A model generated the notes under the pieces. The model did no database searches and was not told the DNA's origin. It worked only from the letters and a program-made list of their open reading frames with translations. A program made the position numbers and the translations under genes. 8,114 bases of DNA from assembly GCA_018821745.1 (NCBI GenBank), contig JAHJLU010000721.1:1-8114 (forward strand). The letters run 5' to 3'. Within the stretch, counting starts at the first letter, position 1. The number at the start of each line of letters is the position of its first letter. Source of the stretch: Myxococcota bacterium. GTDB taxonomy: Bacteria > Myxococcota_A > Polyangia > HGW-17. This document shows, in pieces, positions 1-5,818 of the stretch.

Positions 1-1637
1 GAACCCTCGCGGATTGTCACCACAATGCCCATGTCCCCGTTGAAGAGCCGGTAGCGGTAATCATTGGTCAGGACAATAACCGGCTCCCCCTCCAGGGGAT
101 CCGCGGGACGCCTGCCATAAAAATCGGGATGCTGGCGGTGGAACCAGGTGTTGATCTCGTGGGTGCCCCGGTCCAGTTCGTTGGTGGCGCAGAGCAGGGC
201 GCTGTTCGACAGGAGGGAGAACGCCTGCGCAAGAAGTTCATGGTGGCTGGCGAAGCCCTCAGAGGGGTCGAGGTGGATTCCTCTGAAGCGATCCCACAAT
301 CCGGTGAGGCTGTGCTCGCTGGATGCCCAGGACTCCAGGAAAGCGCCCAGGCGTTCGGGGGTGTCCAGGGAAACCTGCCAGAGCCCCTGCAGGGAAAAAT
401 CCACGTGCTGAGCGGGGGTGATGTGGTTCACCACCAGGGAGAAAGAATCCCCGTCTTTGATACACTGGGCCGCGCTGGAGATACGTTTGTCGGAGCGGTG
501 GTTCGTTTTCAGGATCTTCACGTGGGCTGATTGTGCTGTCACCAGATCTCTGAGGACAGCGCCTGTGCCAACGGAGGGCAGCTGGTGGGCGTCTCCAGTG
601 AGGACAAGTGAGGTGTTGTCCCCCAGCGCCGAGAGGAGCCGGGCCATGAGGGAGAGCTCCACCATGGAGGCTTCATCCACTATTATCAGGTGCTGCAGCA
701 GGGGATTATTGCGGCCCTTTCCGAAGCTGCTCCTCTGAAAATGGTACTCCAGCAGCCGGTGCAGGGTGAAGGGAATGACCCGGTCCGCCAGCGCCTGATT
801 CTGGGCCGAGCGCTTCTTCGGCAGGGCAGAGAGCACAGAGGAACACATGCGGTAGGCGGCTTTCCCCGTTGGCGCGGCCAGCGCAAACATAAAGGAGTCC
901 CCGTGGATCTGCTGGTAAACCCGCAGGATGCTGAGGATGACCGAGGTCTTCCCCGTGCCCGGGCCGCCACTGATGACGGTGAATCGCCCGTTGCCGGCCA
1001 TTTTCACGGCGGCGATCTGGGATTCATCGAGGGGCACGCGTTTCCCCGCTGGCGTCAGAAAGGATGACTGTGCCTCTGTCAGTTCAATATTCCCAAGCGC
1101 GGCGGCATCCATGAGCGTCTGCAGATCCCGCAGGAGGGCGACCTCCTGGGCCAGGGTGCGCAGATCCTGGAGGAACCCCCGGGTCAGGATGAAGGGCGCG
1201 ATCTGTGTCTCGACGGTTTCAAATACAACGTCGTCGACGGTGGCCACCAGATCCTCCAGTTTGCCGCTGCCGAGGAGATCCTGAAAACGATCCAGGGTCT
1301 CTGAGGCGGTGTAGGGGATGTTCCCAGGGGGGATGGTGGACAGGAGGGCTTCGATGGAGCCGGGTCCCAAGAGGCTGACCCGCGTTGATCCCCGCTCTTT
1401 TATGAGATGAAAACTCAGGAAAAAAAGATGGAGGAGTCGTTTGTCCCTGGGAGAGAGATCCCGGTCACGCACCAGCTCCCAATAGAATCCCAGAATTCCC
1501 AGGGGCAGATCAAAGCCCACGAGCTCACTCATGCGCAGGGTGGAGAACCAGGAAAAAACATTGGAGTCACCCGCCGGGAGAATGGCGCCGCTCAGTGCGC
1601 CGCAGAATTCTGGATGGGAAGAGGAGGGTGATGCCAT
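1..1637 (-). CDS. recD: RecD, exodeoxyribonuclease V alpha subunit (3' end cut by window edge)
   Basis: Superfamily 1B 5'-3' DNA helicase subunit of the RecBCD enzyme, which processes double-strand breaks for recombination. The 545 visible codons read without interruption. Seen: Walker A GGPGTGKT at residues 224-231; APTGKAA just after it (motif Ia); an STLHRLL-like segment, FTLHRLL; Walker B/motif II DEAS at 321-324; motif III LTGDAHQLPSVG at about 346-357; and near the window edge EGEPVIVLTND followed by LFNGDMGIV, the RecD beta-barrel segment. The final VHKSQG helicase motif lies beyond the edge. The N-terminal region (about 220 residues, with a segment resembling the RecD1 RecB-binding domain) fits RecD1, not the longer stand-alone RecD2. 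It is roughly 50 residues longer before Walker A than E. coli RecD. The ATG at 1637 is the first start after an in-frame TGA upstream, but it has only a distant GGGGGGAAG as possible ribosome binding site. No recB or recC lies immediately upstream; a lipoprotein gene diverges from it. Confidence 0.95.
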   Translation of the reverse strand, partial: MASPSSSHPEFCGALSGAILPAGDSNVFSWFSTLRMSELVGFDLPLGILGFYWELVRDRDLSPRDKRLLHLFFLSFHLIKERGSTRVSLLGPGSIEALLSTIPPGNIPYTASETLDRFQDLLGSGKLEDLVATVDDVVFETVETQIAPFILTRGFLQDLRTLAQEVALLRDLQTLMDAAALGNIELTEAQSSFLTPAGKRVPLDESQIAAVKMAGNGRFTVISGGPGTGKTSVILSILRVYQQIHGDSFMFALAAPTGKAAYRMCSSVLSALPKKRSAQNQALADRVIPFTLHRLLEYHFQRSSFGKGRNNPLLQHLIIVDEASMVELSLMARLLSALGDNTSLVLTGDAHQLPSVGTGAVLRDLVTAQSAHVKILKTNHRSDKRISSAAQCIKDGDSFSLVVNHITPAQHVDFSLQGLWQVSLDTPERLGAFLESWASSEHSLTGLWDRFRGIHLDPSEGFASHHELLAQAFSLLSNSALLCATNELDRGTHEINTWFHRQHPDFYGRRPADPLEGEPVIVLTNDYRYRLFNGDMGIVVTIREG

Positions 1638-1776
1638 GGCTACCGATACTACTCTTCCCCCCGGGGAAACTCAAGGGAGGCTGTTGCACCCGGGTGCATT
1701 CCGCCGTGGGCATTTTCCCTGCTTTGTGGTACAAGAAAAGCATCTGGATGCAGTACATTCGCTTTGAGGTAAGTAA
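1638..1776. promoter_or_regulatory. Divergent spacer recD / Sel1 lipoprotein with inverted repeats
   Basis: This 139-base spacer must carry the start signals for recD (leftward) and the lipoprotein gene (rightward). It contains a perfect 14-base palindrome TGCACCCGGGTGCA at 1685-1698, an inverted repeat TTCCCC-CC-GGGGAA at 1655-1668 and a shorter one GCATC-TG-GATGC at 1740-1751. The palindrome has the size and symmetry of a dimeric regulator site, but that is inference. I could not find a -35/-10 pair with good spacing on either strand. A clear Shine-Dalgarno-like GAGG at 1766-1769 lies 7 bases before the lipoprotein ATG. Confidence 0.4.
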
Positions 1777-3267
1777 ATGATTCTCAAAATTCACCGTGTG
1801 CTCCCCTTGCTCCCTGTGCTCCTCGTGTTTGCGGGCTGCCATAAAAAAAGCCCCGGCACCTCCCCCAGCAAGGGAGCGGTCTGCCAGGACCTCTCCCCGG
1901 CCCAATGTTTTACCCGGGGGCTCAAGCTCGAGAAGGAGGGCGACCCTCTCTTCTGGGATTACCTCAGATCTGCCTGTGACAAGGGAGATTCAAGTGCCTG
2001 CCAGGTGGTCATTGGCCGCATTGATGAGAAAGTAAAGAGCGGTATCAAAGACGATGGCCAGATTGAAATTCTGAGAACCATGGCCACCGGGTACTGTCAG
2101 CGGGGCCACGCCTGGGCCTGCTCCATCAAGTACCGGATCTTCTCCAATAATATGGATAAAAAGCGTGAAGAGGTGAAATTGGCCATGGCCTACCACCAGA
2201 AACGGTGCAGGGAGGGCGGGGTCATTGAGTGCAAGGAGCTCCTGGATCTCCTGCCTATGGTGCGGGTTGTGTTTCGCCAAACGTATACCGTGACCCAGTT
2301 GGAGATCAATACCCTCGCCTGCGAGCGGGGTTATGGCGAAGGGTGCTATAACATCGGCTGGGAAAATTGGCGCAAGCGGCGCTTCGATCGGGCCTTTGAG
2401 TTTTATTCCAAGGCGTGTACTTTCGGAAACGCTTTGGGGTGCACCGCTTATGTCAGCAATGTCCGGAACGCCGTTGTCAACGGGTTCGGTGACTATCAGT
2501 CCAAGAACGTGGCGTTGAAAACCCTCTGTGACGGCGATAATCTGGAGGCGTGTCATCTCCTGGGCAAGGGACATCTCAAGGGGTGGTGGCACCGCTCGGA
2601 TGCGGTCCAGGGCGCGGCATATCTGACCAAGGCGTGTCTCGCGTCCCATTTTGCCTCATGTGACGCCCTGGCCCAGTGTTTTCTTGGGGGGAGGGGAGTG
2701 AAGCGGGATCCCCGGAAGGCCTTCCTCATGCTCACCAAGTCCTGCGCTGACGGTCAGAACAGGAGCTGCGTTGCGCTGGCTGAGGGCGAGCGGCAGGGTC
2801 TGTTTGGCGACAAAAGCGTGCAGAAAGCGGTTGATATCCTTCGGGCCACATGCAAAAGCAACCGCCAGTACACCAGGCCCAGTTATGGCAGGTATCGGCG
2901 TCGATATTACAACGATTACTATTATTTCAACTCTCCAGCCTGTGGCATGCTGGGGAACTATGTGGTGAAAAATCTGACGAATGCCTACTCCGCCTACAAC
3001 GGGGAGCGGTTTATGACCAACGCCTGTTCAAAAGGGCACCAGCGCTACTGTTTTCTGGTGGCAAAATATTTCCACCGCATCAAGCGCTCCTCTTATTACT
3101 ACCTCTATCGTTTTAAATCTGCCTGTGATGCCGGTATCGTTGAGAGCTGCCAGACTCTTTATGGCATCTATTCCCGCGGAGACGGGCTCCCCAAGAGTGA
3201 GAGCCTCGCCCGGGAATTCAAGGGCAAGGCGTGCCGGCTCGATCCCTCACTGAAACTGTGTAAGTAA
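1777..3267 (+). CDS. Cysteine-rich Sel1-like repeat lipoprotein
   Basis: Predicted exported lipoprotein of 496 residues. The N-terminus has a short basic part, a hydrophobic stretch (about residues 8-19) and a lipobox FAGC with the lipidated cysteine at position 21. The rest is a solenoid of about 13 Sel1-like helical repeats, each with two cysteines. Eleven follow C-x7-C exactly (36/44, 67/75, 107/115, 144/152, 182/190, 214/222, 251/259, 287/295, 323/331, 417/425, 450/458); 359/389 and 486/495 are variants. Repeats are typically 32-40 residues apart. The arrangement matches the disulfide-locked repeats known from Helicobacter Hcp proteins, so each pair is probably a disulfide in the periplasm or at the outer membrane. 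Such proteins usually bind partners; no enzyme motif is visible and the ligand is unknown. One repeat carries a 28-residue Tyr/Arg-rich insertion (residues 361-388). The ATG at 1777 has GAGG 7 bases upstream. It is transcribed alone, diverging from recD and converging on ptsN. Confidence 0.92.
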   Translation: MILKIHRVLPLLPVLLVFAGCHKKSPGTSPSKGAVCQDLSPAQCFTRGLKLEKEGDPLFWDYLRSACDKGDSSACQVVIGRIDEKVKSGIKDDGQIEILRTMATGYCQRGHAWACSIKYRIFSNNMDKKREEVKLAMAYHQKRCREGGVIECKELLDLLPMVRVVFRQTYTVTQLEINTLACERGYGEGCYNIGWENWRKRRFDRAFEFYSKACTFGNALGCTAYVSNVRNAVVNGFGDYQSKNVALKTLCDGDNLEACHLLGKGHLKGWWHRSDAVQGAAYLTKACLASHFASCDALAQCFLGGRGVKRDPRKAFLMLTKSCADGQNRSCVALAEGERQGLFGDKSVQKAVDILRATCKSNRQYTRPSYGRYRRRYYNDYYYFNSPACGMLGNYVVKNLTNAYSAYNGERFMTNACSKGHQRYCFLVAKYFHRIKRSSYYYLYRFKSACDAGIVESCQTLYGIYSRGDGLPKSESLAREFKGKACRLDPSLKLCK

Positions 3268-3302
3268 TTTTCTGCCAGAATTTTGGGGTCTTTACCGTGT
3301 GG
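3268..3302. other. Convergent gap between lipoprotein gene and ptsN
   Basis: Only 35 bases separate two convergent stop codons. The sequence is AT-rich with a short TTCTG/CAGAA inverted repeat, but the loop is too small for a strong hairpin and I see no stem followed by a T-run on either strand. No intrinsic terminator can be supported for either gene. Confidence 0.3.
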
Positions 3303-3755
3303 TTATTGCCCCGTGATGAGGTGATAAATCTCGTCGACCGTGTTGACCTGCATGATTCTCTCACGGAAAGTGGGATCCTGGAAGCTCCGGGAGATTTGGG
3401 CCAGGGCCATGAGGTGGAGACCAGCGCTCTTGTCGGGGGAGATGAGGACAAAGAAAAGGTGGGTTTTTTCGTTGGCGGAGGATCCGTACTCAACCCCGTT
3501 AATACTTCTGGCGAAGGCTCCACAAATACCATGCACTGAGGAGGTCTTGGCGTGGGGGATTGCCATACCGCCATCCATGGCGGTGGAACACAGCTCTTCC
3601 CGGGCCAGGAGGAGGTTGTAGAGTTCTTTGGTGTCGAGGTTATCGTAGGCATTGGAGAGCAGCTGTGCCAGCTCTCCGATAGCGCCTTCCTTGTCACGGG
3701 ATTTCATCTCGGGCAGAATCGCCTTTTTGGCGATAAAGTCAGATATTGGTTTCAC
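3303..3755 (-). CDS. ptsN: PTS EIIA type-2 domain protein, PtsN-like (EIIA-Ntr)
   Basis: Single-domain phosphocarrier of the PTS fructose/mannitol EIIA family; in proteobacteria the stand-alone form usually serves the nitrogen PTS, accepting phosphate from NPr and acting as a regulator instead of transporting sugar. Seen: a complete EIIA-2 fold pattern with AREELCSTAMDGGMAIPHAKT, the phosphorylated histidine being His68 (numbering from the GTG at 3755), then a second conserved histidine in AGLHLMALAQISR (His114), and the C-terminal helix ending ITGQ. This start gives 150 residues, the family's usual length, beginning MKPISDFI as in other PtsN proteins. A GAGG lies 11 bases upstream, a little far. 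The frame stays open to another GTG at 3827, which would add 24 residues unlike the family and lacks a ribosome binding site. The usual neighbours rpoN, hpf and rapZ are absent from the window, so the Ntr assignment rests on domain architecture alone. Confidence 0.9.
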   Translation of the reverse strand: MKPISDFIAKKAILPEMKSRDKEGAIGELAQLLSNAYDNLDTKELYNLLLAREELCSTAMDGGMAIPHAKTSSVHGICGAFARSINGVEYGSSANEKTHLFFVLISPDKSAGLHLMALAQISRSFQDPTFRERIMQVNTVDEIYHLITGQ

Positions 3756-3902
3756 TTGAGTCCAATCCTCAACTTTCAAAAACGTGACAGGTGTCTCTTC
3801 GACCACCCATGGGCTGAAAAGCTGCACAAAATCTTAAATGAAAAGCATAAACCCCGCGGGAAAAAAATGCAACCCCGTGTGTGTTTGGCCGATTATGTCC
3901 GC
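3756..3902. other. Divergent spacer between ptsN and the ComEA-like gene
   Basis: This stretch must hold the start signals for two divergent genes. A TAAGAT element (minus strand, 3831-3836) resembles a -10 box but has no matching -35. The 8-base palindrome CCCGCGGG lies at 3853-3860. The frame of ptsN remains open to 3827 and that of the right-hand gene to 3867 and beyond, so part of this spacer could be coding if longer starts are used. No promoter can be called firmly. Confidence 0.3.
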
Positions 3903-4283
3903 ATGAAGTACCCTGGACCTGCTCTGTTCATCCTTCTCCTCGCGCTGATACGCACCCTGGAAAACCCGCCGGCAGTGCCTCAATGCGAAACTCCCCGCCT
4001 GATTGAGACCGCAGACGGAAGTGTGCTCAACTGCCTGGGCCTCGGGAGACGCCTTACCCCCCGTGAGGAACTGACCCTGGGACACCGGGTGGACATTAAC
4101 TCCCTCACCCGGCGTGAGCTGCGGAGCCTCTTTTGCGCGAGGACCGTCTCACAGCTCATGCAGCGTCGGGAGAAGAAGGGGTACATCTGTCTGTATTCCC
4201 CCGGAGAGATATCCCATCTGGTCACGCACAGAGAGTTGTGGATCCTGGATTTGACATTGACGTGCAAAGAGGGGGGAGAGTAA
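3903..4283 (+). CDS. Small exported protein with degenerate ComEA-like helix-hairpin-helix region
   Basis: Predicted 126-residue protein with an N-terminal hydrophobic segment (about residues 5-17, signal peptide or membrane anchor), a PP-rich linker, then CETPRLIETADGSVLNC and a C-terminal region starting LGHRVDINSLTRRELRSL. This layout parallels small ComEA-type proteins, where G-x-x-(V/L)-D-(I/L)-N is followed by a helix, a GIG hairpin, R-x-x-x-G-x-(F/I) and a second hairpin. Here both hairpins are changed (FCAR at 78-80 region; VTHR at 107-110), while the intervening RREKKGYI segment survives. ComEA binds incoming DNA during transformation; loss of the hairpins argues against DNA binding here. 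Five cysteines (28, 44, 78, 96, 121) could form disulfides. Codon third positions are GC-rich as in neighbouring genes, supporting real coding. The start is uncertain: the ATG at 3867 (adds 12 residues, weak GGGA upstream) is an alternative, and neither has a strong ribosome binding site. It converges on the tRNA gene 13 bases away. Confidence 0.6.
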   Translation: MKYPGPALFILLLALIRTLENPPAVPQCETPRLIETADGSVLNCLGLGRRLTPREELTLGHRVDINSLTRRELRSLFCARTVSQLMQRREKKGYICLYSPGEISHLVTHRELWILDLTLTCKEGGE

Positions 4284-4296
4284 AGAAAAACAGGGA

Positions 4297-4372
<76 letters not shown>

Positions 4373-4375
4373 AGT

Positions 4376-4395
4376 AGCTGCAGCATGCTGCAGCT
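4376..4395. repeat. Perfect 20-base palindrome in the tRNA-Phe leader
   Basis: AGCTGCAGCATGCTGCAGCT is identical to its reverse complement over 20 bases. It sits between the tRNA promoter and the mature tRNA, with its right end at the predicted transcription start. In RNA it could fold as an 8-bp stem with a CATG loop, leaving three bases before G1 of the tRNA; in DNA it could be an operator. It is not followed by a T-run on either strand, so it is not a typical intrinsic terminator. Confidence 0.75.
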
Positions 4396-4402
4396 GAAGG
4401 AA

Positions 4403-4431
4403 TATATACTTGTGTACGGGTTCTGTGTCAA
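4403..4431 (-). promoter_or_regulatory. Sigma70-type promoter of tRNA-Phe
   Basis: On the minus strand TTGACA (4426-4431) is followed after exactly 17 bases by TATATA (4403-4408), a full match to the -35 consensus and a good -10. The start of transcription would fall at about 4395-4396. The promoter begins 9 bases beyond the ftsZ stop codon, so the tRNA can be expressed independently of the division operon. Confidence 0.85.
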
Positions 4432-4440
4432 GCAGAAATT

Positions 4441-5703
4441 TTAACTGACAGGAGGTTGATTTACCTGGGTATTGAGGCGGCGCAAGTAGGCGGGCTGCGA
4501 AAGATCAGACTGTCCCACGGGTGTCGCGGGTCGGGTCTCATTCATTGGGGCGATCTCACAGGTGTCTGGTCTCAGAGCGGGGATCTCCCTTGAGGAGACC
4601 CGGCGCTGCTCGCCGGTTTCCCGGTTCTGAATCTGGTAATTCATGGTGAGCTGGGAGGGGCGCTTGGAGATACCCTGCATGTTGGAGGTGAAGTTCGCCT
4701 GGGCCTTCTGGGGCGCGGGAGGAGTCGGGCTGTCCTCGGCCTGATCCAGGGACTCGAAGCCTGTGGCGATGATGGTGACCTGAACCTCATCCTCGAGGGT
4801 GGGATCGAAGACCGTACCCCAGATGACGTTGGCGTCTTCGTTGGCGGCGTCTTCCACCAGCATGGCGGCTTCGCTGATCGCCTGCAGGGGGATATTGGGA
4901 GGACAGGTGATATTGATGAGCACGCCGGTTGCTCCCTCGATGGAGACATCCTCCAGGAGGGGAGAGGAGATGGCGTTGCGTACGGCTTCCACAGCAGCGT
5001 TGTCGCCTTTGAAAGAACCGGTTCCCATGAGGGCGCGGCCTTTGTCCATCATGACCGAGCGGACATCCATGAAGTCCACGTTGATATAACCGTGATGGTT
5101 GATGAGGTCCGTGATGCCCTTGGCGGCATTGAGCAGCACCTGGTCGGCCCGCTCGAAGGCGGCCTTGACGCTGACGTTGGCCAGATTGGAGAGGAGGCGG
5201 TCGTTGGGGATGACGATGAGGGCGTCGACCTCTTCCTGGAGGCGTCTGATGCCCTCCATGGCCATGCGCATGCGCCGGCGGCCTTCAAATTTGAAGGGCT
5301 TGGTCACAACGCCCACGGTGAGAGCGCCGGTCTTTTTCGCCATGGCGGCGATAACCGGAGAGGCTCCCGTTCCCGTTCCACCGCCCATGCCTGTGGCGAT
5401 GAAGATCATGTCTGCGCCTTCGAGCTTGGACATGATTTCCTGTGCGTTCTCTTCAGCTGCCATTCTGCCCTTCTCGGGGTCGGCACCGGCACCCAGACCG
5501 TTGGTGAGCTTGCTGCCAAGCTGCATCTTCACGGTCGCGGGGTTGTCTTCGAGGGCCTGGACATCGGTATTGGCCACGATGAAGCTCACACCCTGCAGGT
5601 TTTTGTCGATCATGGATTTAACAGCGTTGCCGCCTGCTCCACCGACTCCGATGATTTTGATGCGTGCTTCTCCGGTGATGACGTCTTCGATTGTATAGGG
5701 CAT
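4441..5703 (-). CDS. ftsZ: Cell division protein FtsZ
   Basis: Tubulin-like GTPase that polymerises at midcell into the Z ring and recruits the divisome. The 420-residue protein shows: nucleotide-binding IIGVGGAGGNAV (17-28) and ANTDVQAL (44-51); the tubulin signature GGGTGTG (107-113) followed by ASPV where AAPV is more common; PNDRLL (166-171); the T7 synergy loop NVDFMD (208-213) whose aspartates complete the active site of the next subunit; and ATGF closing the C-terminal domain (313-316). An unstructured linker of about 80 residues leads to the C-terminal peptide QPAYLRRLN (403-411), which binds FtsA, then a short neutral tail. The ATG at 5703 is preferred because GGAGG (5709-5713) sits 5 bases before it; an in-frame GTG at 5715 would add four residues and overlap that site. 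It is the last gene of the visible division cluster, 115 bases after ftsA. Confidence 0.99.
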   Translation of the reverse strand: MPYTIEDVITGEARIKIIGVGGAGGNAVKSMIDKNLQGVSFIVANTDVQALEDNPATVKMQLGSKLTNGLGAGADPEKGRMAAEENAQEIMSKLEGADMIFIATGMGGGTGTGASPVIAAMAKKTGALTVGVVTKPFKFEGRRRMRMAMEGIRRLQEEVDALIVIPNDRLLSNLANVSVKAAFERADQVLLNAAKGITDLINHHGYINVDFMDVRSVMMDKGRALMGTGSFKGDNAAVEAVRNAISSPLLEDVSIEGATGVLINITCPPNIPLQAISEAAMLVEDAANEDANVIWGTVFDPTLEDEVQVTIIATGFESLDQAEDSPTPPAPQKAQANFTSNMQGISKRPSQLTMNYQIQNRETGEQRRVSSREIPALRPDTCEIAPMNETRPATPVGQSDLSQPAYLRRLNTQVNQPPVS

Positions 5704-5708
5704 ACTTT

Positions 5709-5713
5709 CCTCC
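5709..5713 (-). promoter_or_regulatory. Ribosome binding site of ftsZ
   Basis: GGAGG on the minus strand, followed by AAAGT and then the ATG at 5703. It decides the start in favour of that ATG over the GTG at 5715. Confidence 0.85.
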
Positions 5714-5727
5714 ACTCAGTATGACAC

Positions 5728-5749
5728 CCTGACCAGCGGACTGGTCAGG
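5728..5749 (-). promoter_or_regulatory. Stem-loop in the ftsZ leader
   Basis: CCTGACCAG and CTGGTCAGG form a perfect 9-bp inverted repeat around a 4-base loop (TCCG on the minus strand). It lies 14 bases before the ftsZ Shine-Dalgarno sequence and has no T-run, so it is not a standard terminator. It could be an mRNA stability or translation control element, a processing site, or a DNA operator. Confidence 0.65.
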
Positions 5750-5755
5750 CATTTT

Positions 5756-5798
5756 GGCTTGTCAGCCTTGTTGTCTCTTTTGGCTCAACCGTTAGCCA
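5756..5798 (-). promoter_or_regulatory. Two further inverted repeats in the ftsA-ftsZ spacer
   Basis: GGCT-GACA-AGCC (5756-5767) and TGGCT-8 bases-AGCCA (5781-5798) are short inverted repeats just downstream of the ftsA stop codon. The two share the GGCT/AGCC arm sequence, so the arms could also pair alternatively with one another. In the RNA, four A residues follow the first, not U residues. Function unknown. Confidence 0.4.
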
Positions 5799-5818
5799 TT
5801 GTGTATCTGAAGGTCCGA

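Noticed and set aside
1990..2649. A 219-residue minus-strand open frame inside the Sel1 lipoprotein gene
   Set aside because: It has no recognisable motif and lies wholly inside a gene whose plus-strand product has a signal peptide and regular cysteine repeats.
3756..3827. Longer start of ptsN at the GTG at 3827
   Set aside because: It lacks a ribosome binding site and adds residues not found in the PtsN family; the GTG at 3755 gives the standard length and N-terminus.
3552..3866. Upstream extension of the ComEA-like gene frame to 3552
   Set aside because: The extension lies antisense to ptsN and would place the signal peptide in the middle of the protein.
4376..4395. The palindrome near tRNA-Phe as a terminator for ftsZ or the ComEA-like gene
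   Set aside because: No T-run follows it on either strand, and it lies downstream of a strong tRNA promoter.
5092..5724. Open frames of about 200 residues on the plus strand across ftsZ, and a 255-residue one across ftsA
   Set aside because: They are antisense to genes with complete, motif-rich FtsZ and FtsA proteins and have the composition of mirror frames in GC-rich DNA.
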